DNA of 10,617 nucleotides from Candidatus Cloacimonadota bacterium (GTDB lineage: Bacteria; Cloacimonadota; Cloacimonadia; Cloacimonadales; JAOZMQ01): contig JAOZMQ010000069.1 in assembly GCA_029934195.1 (NCBI GenBank), positions 1-10,617 on the forward strand, read 5' to 3'. This document shows positions 7,265 to 10,617 of the stretch, one piece after another; positions within the stretch are counted from its first letter, which is position 1, and each line of letters opens with the position of its first letter. The translations under genes and the position numbers were made by a program. The notes below the pieces were generated by a model, which made no database searches, had not been told where the DNA came from, and saw only the letters and a program-made list of their open reading frames with translations.

Positions 7265-7287
7265 ATAAACAATATCCTAACGGAAAA

Positions 7288-7728
7288 TTATTTCATTAAT
7301 TTTGATCGAACAAGAGAACTGAGAGTTTTCCCATCAGCTCTTGCTCCAATTTTTTCCTTTAAATGCTTCATGAGTTTCCCCATATCTTTCATACTTTCAA
7401 TTTGTAATAAAGGTATAGCTTGCTCAATCTCTGCTTGTATTTCAGCTTTTGTCAAAGATTTCGGTAGATAAGCCTTGATGATTTCAATTTCTTTTCTTTC
7501 AATCTCAGCAAGATCTTCACGGTTTCCCTGAATATAAAGTTCGAGAGATTGCTCTCTTGATTTTACAGCTTTCACAATAATCTCAAGTGATTCAGATTTT
7601 TTAAGCTCTCTTTTAAGCTCAATTTCTTGATTTTTTAGAGCAGATTTCAAAGAACGTAAGACATTTAATAATCCTTTATTCTTATCTCTCATCGCTTGTT
7701 TGATATCATTAGCAATTAGATTAATCAT
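7288..7728 (-). CDS. yqeY: GatB/YqeY domain protein
   Basis: This 146-residue helical protein has the YqeY family pattern: an N-terminal segment with ALKNQEIE, the KSREQSLELY and REDLAEIERKEIEIIKAYLP stretch in the middle (about 55-90), and the conserved end DMGKLMKHLK...GARADGKTLSSLV (about 115-142). The domain is related to the tail of the GatB subunit of tRNA-dependent amidotransferase, and a tRNA-binding role is assumed, but free-standing YqeY has no well-defined function. The start ATG overlaps the rpsU stop by one base (TAATG). The rpsU-yqeY pairing is common across bacteria and supports the call. A strong terminator follows. Confidence 0.95.
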   Translation of the reverse strand: MINLIANDIKQAMRDKNKGLLNVLRSLKSALKNQEIELKRELKKSESLEIIVKAVKSREQSLELYIQGNREDLAEIERKEIEIIKAYLPKSLTKAEIQAEIEQAIPLLQIESMKDMGKLMKHLKEKIGARADGKTLSSLVRSKLMK

Positions 7729-7931
7729 TAAGAATATCTATCCTTTTTACGGAGAGCTTTCAAAATTTTTCTACGAGCAGCGTTATTTTTTCTTTTTCGC
7801 TCATCGCATGGTTTTTCAAAATATTGATGTTTCTTAATATCAGAAAGTATTGCAGCTCTTTCACATTTCTTTTTGAAACGTTTAAGAGTAATCTCAAAAG
7901 CTTCACCATCTCTAGCATATACTGTAGGCAC
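7728..7931 (-). CDS. rpsU: 30S ribosomal protein S21
   Basis: S21 is a small basic protein of the 30S subunit, sitting near the anti-Shine-Dalgarno end of 16S rRNA and acting in initiation. With a GTG start at 7931 the product is 67 residues and begins MPTVYARDGEAFEITLKRFK, the standard S21 N-terminus. It continues with KKCERAAILSDIKKHQYFEKP and a lysine/arginine-rich tail (about 44-67). The GTG is chosen over the in-frame ATG two codons upstream (7937) because the AAGGGGAGG site stands 8 nt before the GTG but only 2 nt before the ATG. A still longer form from a TTG at 7994 would add 21 unrelated residues and overlaps a TTGACA element. It is the first gene of its operon, and yqeY follows with a 1-nt overlap. 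Confidence 0.96.
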   Translation of the reverse strand: MPTVYARDGEAFEITLKRFKKKCERAAILSDIKKHQYFEKPCDERKRKNNAARRKILKALRKKDRYS

Positions 7932-7939
7932 TTGCATCA

Positions 7940-7949
7940 CCTCCCCTTT
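7940..7949 (-). promoter_or_regulatory. Strong ribosome binding site of rpsU (decides the GTG start)
   Basis: AAAGGGGAGG on the minus strand is the strongest Shine-Dalgarno in the window. Spacing to the GTG at 7931 is 8 nt, against 2 nt to the ATG at 7937. Confidence 0.85.
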
Positions 7950-8120
7950 GTATATTTTATTTGCCAAATGCAAAAATGGTTGTATATATGTCAAGTTTGA
8001 ATTTTATTATTTTTTTTGATGAATTTTTGCAAGAAGTATAGAATTATATTTTGGTTACGAAAATAGAATACAGTTATGCCCTACCTATTGTAAATCTATA
8101 AATATTCAGTATTTAACCCC

Positions 8121-8156
8121 ACTATTTCACAAAGGGAAAATATTTTTTGTGATAGT
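8121..8156. repeat. Imperfect inverted repeat
   Basis: ACTAT and CACAAA (8121-8125 and 8128-8133) pair with TTTGTG and ATAGT (8146-8151 and 8152-8156), giving an 11-bp stem with a TT bulge and a 12-nt loop. It could be a protein-binding palindrome, a leader hairpin, or part of a small repeat element, since its right arm overlaps the dispersed 24-nt repeat. Confidence 0.5.
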
Positions 8157-8158
8157 TT
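8135..8158 (+). repeat. Dispersed 24-nt repeat, copy 2
   Basis: This stretch, ending in GTGATAGTTT, matches positions 459-482 at 21 of 24 bases in the same orientation. Unlike copy 1 it forms the right side of an inverted repeat, so the two copies differ in context. Confidence 0.45.
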
Positions 8159-8307
8159 GGTGTGTCACGAGGCGTATTATGTCCAGTTGGCGAAACTACT
8201 TTTTCTCCAATAAAGTGTTTCAAGCTCTGATCATTTTGGACAATCTTTCATGTTGAATCTAAATAAATTTGTAGACAAAAAGTGTTGTTTTCAAAAAAAA
8301 GAAAAGT

Positions 8308-8313
8308 AAGGAG
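8308..8313 (+). promoter_or_regulatory. Ribosome binding site of pgi/pmi (decides the start)
   Basis: AAGGAG stands 6 nt before the ATG at 8320. It directly abuts the alternative TTG at 8314, which therefore cannot be the start. Confidence 0.8.
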
Positions 8314-8319
8314 TTGAAA

Positions 8320-9384
8320 ATGAAAATATTAGATAATACACAAATTATAAAAAGAATTGATACAGAAGATATGTATCACAAAATAATTCACATGCCGGAG
8401 CAAGTTTCTTTCGCATATTCTGATGCTAAAATCCGGAAACCGCAAAATTTTCAATTTAGAGATTTTTCTACAATAAAAAGAATACTTATTTGTGGAATGG
8501 GAGGTTCAGCAATTTCAGCTGATATTGCTAAAGTAGCATTCTCAAATATCCTACCTATTGATGTTGTGAAAGATTATTATCCGTCTTATGTTGACAAATC
8601 TACTTTAATTATTGCTCTCAGTTATTCTGGAAACACAGAAGAAACTCTCTCTTGCTTCAAATCTGTTAGTGAAAAAGCTGAATTTTTTGCAGCTGTTACT
8701 TCCGGTGGTGAATTGAGAAATATTGTAGAAAATAAACATTTATGGGTTGAACTTGATGCCGGTCTTCCACCTCGTTCTGCAATTGCACATTTATTTTTCT
8801 CATTGGTTAGAATTTTAGAAGCCTTTAACATAATTCCAAAAGCAGAGGAACAAGTAAAAAGAATTATTGGAAATCTTGTTCAAAAAGCAGGGGCAATAGC
8901 TGATAGTGTTGAACAAGACAAAAATTTCGCAAAGCTTTCAGCAGAAAATATTTATGGTAAAATACCAATTATTTATTCTACAAATCCGACCTTGAATCCA
9001 ATAGCTTATCGTTGGAAATGCCAAATAAATGAAAATGCAAAACAACCGGCTTTTTTTAATACTTTCTCTGAAATGAATCATAATGAAATTGAAGGTTGGG
9101 AAGCTGATAACCATAATTATAAATTCATTCCGATTTTCATTAATAAATTCAAGGATGATTCTTATTATCAAAAACGAGTTCTTGCTGTAAAAAAATTACT
9201 TGACCAAAAACAAGTAAAATATCTTGATTTTTTTGTCGAAGGTGAAACAATTATTGAAGAATGTTTTTCCCTAATTTATCTTGGTGATATGATTAGTTTT
9301 TATCTTGCAATTTTGTATCAAACAAATCCTACATCAATAGACTTTATTAACTTTCTTAAAAAAGAAATTACTGAAAAGGAGTAA
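8320..9384 (+). CDS. Bifunctional phosphoglucose/phosphomannose isomerase
   Basis: This enzyme family interconverts glucose-6-phosphate and mannose-6-phosphate with fructose-6-phosphate, serving glycolysis/gluconeogenesis and mannose-derived sugar supply in the cytoplasm. The 354 residues carry a first SIS domain with GMGGSAIS (59-66), the phosphate-binding SYSGNTEET (101-109) and TSGGEL (127-132), and LPPRSAIAHLF (149-159), a segment typical of the PGI/PMI type. The second SIS domain includes NENAKQP (237-243) and EMNHNEIEGWE (251-261). E238 and H254 correspond to the catalytic base and ring-opening histidine described for Pyrobaculum PGI/PMI, by pattern and not by alignment. The lysine near the C-terminus (about 347-348, FLKKE) may be the third active-site residue. 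Its stop is 2 nt before metK, so the two are co-transcribed. A classical PGI is unlikely because of the short length and the PPR and MNHNE motifs. Confidence 0.9.
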   Translation: MKILDNTQIIKRIDTEDMYHKIIHMPEQVSFAYSDAKIRKPQNFQFRDFSTIKRILICGMGGSAISADIAKVAFSNILPIDVVKDYYPSYVDKSTLIIALSYSGNTEETLSCFKSVSEKAEFFAAVTSGGELRNIVENKHLWVELDAGLPPRSAIAHLFFSLVRILEAFNIIPKAEEQVKRIIGNLVQKAGAIADSVEQDKNFAKLSAENIYGKIPIIYSTNPTLNPIAYRWKCQINENAKQPAFFNTFSEMNHNEIEGWEADNHNYKFIPIFINKFKDDSYYQKRVLAVKKLLDQKQVKYLDFFVEGETIIEECFSLIYLGDMISFYLAILYQTNPTSIDFINFLKKEITEKE

Positions 9385-9386
9385 TT

Positions 9387-10562
9387 ATGAATAATGAAAG
9401 ACACTTTTTTACATCTGAATCCGTTACAGAAGGTCATCCGGATAAAATGGCTGACCAGATTTCAGATGCGATACTTGATGCTATTTTCTCAAAGGATTCT
9501 TATGCTCGTGTAGCTTGTGAAACTTTTGTAACAACAGGATTAGCTCTTGTTGGTGGAGAAATTACTACTGATTGTTATGTAGATATTCCGAATATTATTA
9601 GAGATACAATCAAAGACATTGGTTATACAGACGCAGAGTATGGAATAGATGCACGTACTTGTGCAGTTCTTACAACTATTGACAAACAATCATCGGATAT
9701 AGCACTCGGAGTAGATAAAACAACTCTACGTGCTCAAGGAGCCGGTGATCAAGGAATGATGTTTGGTTATGCTTGCAATGAAACACCTGAATTAATGCCA
9801 TTACCAATTTCACTTGCTCATAAATTAGCTCAACAGCTTAGTTTCATAAGAAAAGGAAGCAAAGACATGCCAGCTGCTTTGGATTATCTTAGACCAGATG
9901 GAAAAACTCAAGTCACAATTGAATATGAAAATAATAAACCCAAAAGAGTTGAAACCATCGTAATTTCTACCCAACATGATCCTGAAGCAACTATTGAGCA
10001 AATTAAAAAAGATATGATTAAACATGTAATTACTCCAATTATTCCAGCAAAACTTATGGATGAAAACACAAACATTTATATCAATCCAACAGGACGATTT
10101 GTTATCGGAGGACCACATGCTGATACAGGTTTAACCGGCAGAAAAATTATTGTCGATACTTATGGTGGCAAAGGAAGTCATGGTGGTGGATGTTTTTCTG
10201 GAAAAGATCCAACAAAAGTTGATAGATCTGCTTCATATATGGCAAGATATATTGCAAAAAATATTGTTGCGGCAAAATTGGCAACTCATTGTGAAGTACA
10301 ATTAGCTTATGCAATCGGAGTTGCTGATCCGGTATCAGTAATGGTTGATACATTTGGAACAGGAAAAGTATCTGACACTAAATTAGTCGAGATTGTTCGT
10401 AATGTGTTTCAATTAACTCCGGAAGGCATAATTGATTGTCTAAAACTGCGAAGACCAATTTATAAAAAAACAGCAGCTTATGGACACTTTGGTAGAGAAT
10501 TAAAAGAATTTTATTGGGAAAGAACTGATAAAGTTGAAGAAATAAACAGATTGTTAAAATAG
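9387..10562 (+). CDS. metK: S-adenosylmethionine synthetase (methionine adenosyltransferase)
   Basis: MetK makes S-adenosylmethionine from methionine and ATP, the methyl donor of the cell and precursor for radical-SAM chemistry. The 391 residues are of normal length, with the N-terminal SESVTEGHPDKMADQISDAI (catalytic histidine in GHPDK, 16-20), the signature GAGDQGMMFGYA (118-129), DGKTQVT (171-177), the loop GGPHADTGLTGRK (241-253) and the glycine-rich phosphate-binding HGGGCFSGKDPTKVDRS (265-281). All key motifs are present. Before the HGGG motif the sequence is GGKGSHGGGC, while many bacterial enzymes have an arginine before the histidine and an alanine after the glycines. AAGGAG lies 5 nt before the ATG, overlapping the end of the isomerase gene. 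There is no SAM riboswitch or other leader, because only 2 nt separate the genes, so regulation must come from the upstream promoter. Confidence 0.98.
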   Translation: MNNERHFFTSESVTEGHPDKMADQISDAILDAIFSKDSYARVACETFVTTGLALVGGEITTDCYVDIPNIIRDTIKDIGYTDAEYGIDARTCAVLTTIDKQSSDIALGVDKTTLRAQGAGDQGMMFGYACNETPELMPLPISLAHKLAQQLSFIRKGSKDMPAALDYLRPDGKTQVTIEYENNKPKRVETIVISTQHDPEATIEQIKKDMIKHVITPIIPAKLMDENTNIYINPTGRFVIGGPHADTGLTGRKIIVDTYGGKGSHGGGCFSGKDPTKVDRSASYMARYIAKNIVAAKLATHCEVQLAYAIGVADPVSVMVDTFGTGKVSDTKLVEIVRNVFQLTPEGIIDCLKLRRPIYKKTAAYGHFGRELKEFYWERTDKVEEINRLLK

Positions 10563-10587
10563 ATTTTTATTGACAGTTTAAAGAAAT

Positions 10588-10617
10588 CAATATCAGGAAG
10601 TCTTCTTCTTGATATTG
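10588..10617 (+). terminator. Probable terminator hairpin after metK (cut by the window edge)
   Basis: A 13-bp stem (10588-10600 with 10605-10617, one G-U pair) closes a TCTT loop, beginning 25 nt after the metK stop. The stem ends exactly at the last base of the window, so the T run expected of an intrinsic terminator cannot be seen. The position fits the end of the pgi/pmi-metK unit. Confidence 0.65.

Larger units (their letters stand above)
7950..8307. other. Divergent intergenic region between rpsU and pgi/pmi
   Basis: No coding frame is apparent in this stretch of about 360 nt, which must hold promoters in both directions. Toward rpsU (minus strand) there are a perfect TATAAT at 8048-8043 without a good -35, a weak TTGCAA/TAATAA pair with 17-nt spacing (8032-8027 and 8009-8004), and an isolated TTGACA (7994-7989). 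Toward pgi/pmi (plus strand) there is only TTGGAC (8236-8241) with TAAATA 18 nt downstream (8260-8265). None is decisive. The middle holds an imperfect inverted repeat (8121-8156) and one copy of the dispersed 24-nt repeat (8135-8158). I see no riboswitch-like fold. Confidence 0.6.

Noticed and set aside
8180..8242. Short inverted TGTCCA/TGGACA pair (8180-8185 and 8237-8242) as transposon ends
   Set aside because: Six-base arms are too short, there is no target duplication, and no gene lies between them.
8159..8319. SAM riboswitch or other leader controlling the metK operon
   Set aside because: I could not find the conserved helices or core motifs of a SAM riboswitch, and the leader upstream of the isomerase gene is AT-rich and weakly structured.
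10569..10596. TTGACA on the plus strand after metK as a promoter for a downstream gene
   Set aside because: No acceptable -10 at 16-18 nt, and the region is occupied by the terminator-like hairpin.
1..10617. CRISPR array, prophage, toxin-antitoxin or defence genes
   Set aside because: No regularly spaced long repeats and no such protein families are visible; all sizeable supported ORFs are housekeeping genes.

Overview
This is a strongly AT-rich bacterial window carrying conserved housekeeping genes. I see no phage, CRISPR array, toxin-antitoxin or intact transposon genes. The genes suggest a low-GC Gram-negative-type bacterium: a group-1 sigma factor with a long non-conserved insert, ribosomal protein S21, and a bifunctional phosphoglucose/phosphomannose isomerase. 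A lineage in or near the FCB superphylum (for example Cloacimonadota or Ignavibacteria) would fit, but this placement is an inference and was not tested.

Layout. Positions 1-502 are non-coding, with inverted and direct repeats around a GTAC core that look like the eroded ends of a mobile element. Positions 503-617 hold a minus-strand tRNA with a CAT anticodon (probably tRNA-Ile2, read after lysidine modification) and its terminator. Positions 703-7069 are a tightly packed minus-strand operon, transcribed cvpA > mutS2 > dnaG > rpoD, with stop/start overlaps or a gap of only 9 nt. A strong intrinsic terminator at 7237-7264 separates it from a second minus-strand unit, rpsU > yqeY (7288-7931). 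A non-coding divergent region of about 390 bp follows. Then comes a plus-strand pair, pgi/pmi > metK (8320-10562), ending in a 13-bp hairpin at the right edge.

How the genes work together. The minus strand is a version of the macromolecular-synthesis locus (S21, primase, primary sigma factor: translation, replication and transcription initiation). It is merged with the cvpA-mutS2 neighbourhood best known from Firmicutes. The tRNA lies just downstream of rpoD with no clear terminator between them, so it may share the operon's transcript. The plus-strand pair covers sugar-phosphate isomerisation and S-adenosylmethionine synthesis. Three start codons were moved from the longest possible ORF: rpsU starts at a GTG, and cvpA and pgi/pmi start at ATGs with good Shine-Dalgarno sites.

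The most notable points are the degenerate LDLRG motif in the MutS2 Smr domain, the hybrid gene order with its internal terminator, and the repeat-rich left end. I found no convincing new system.
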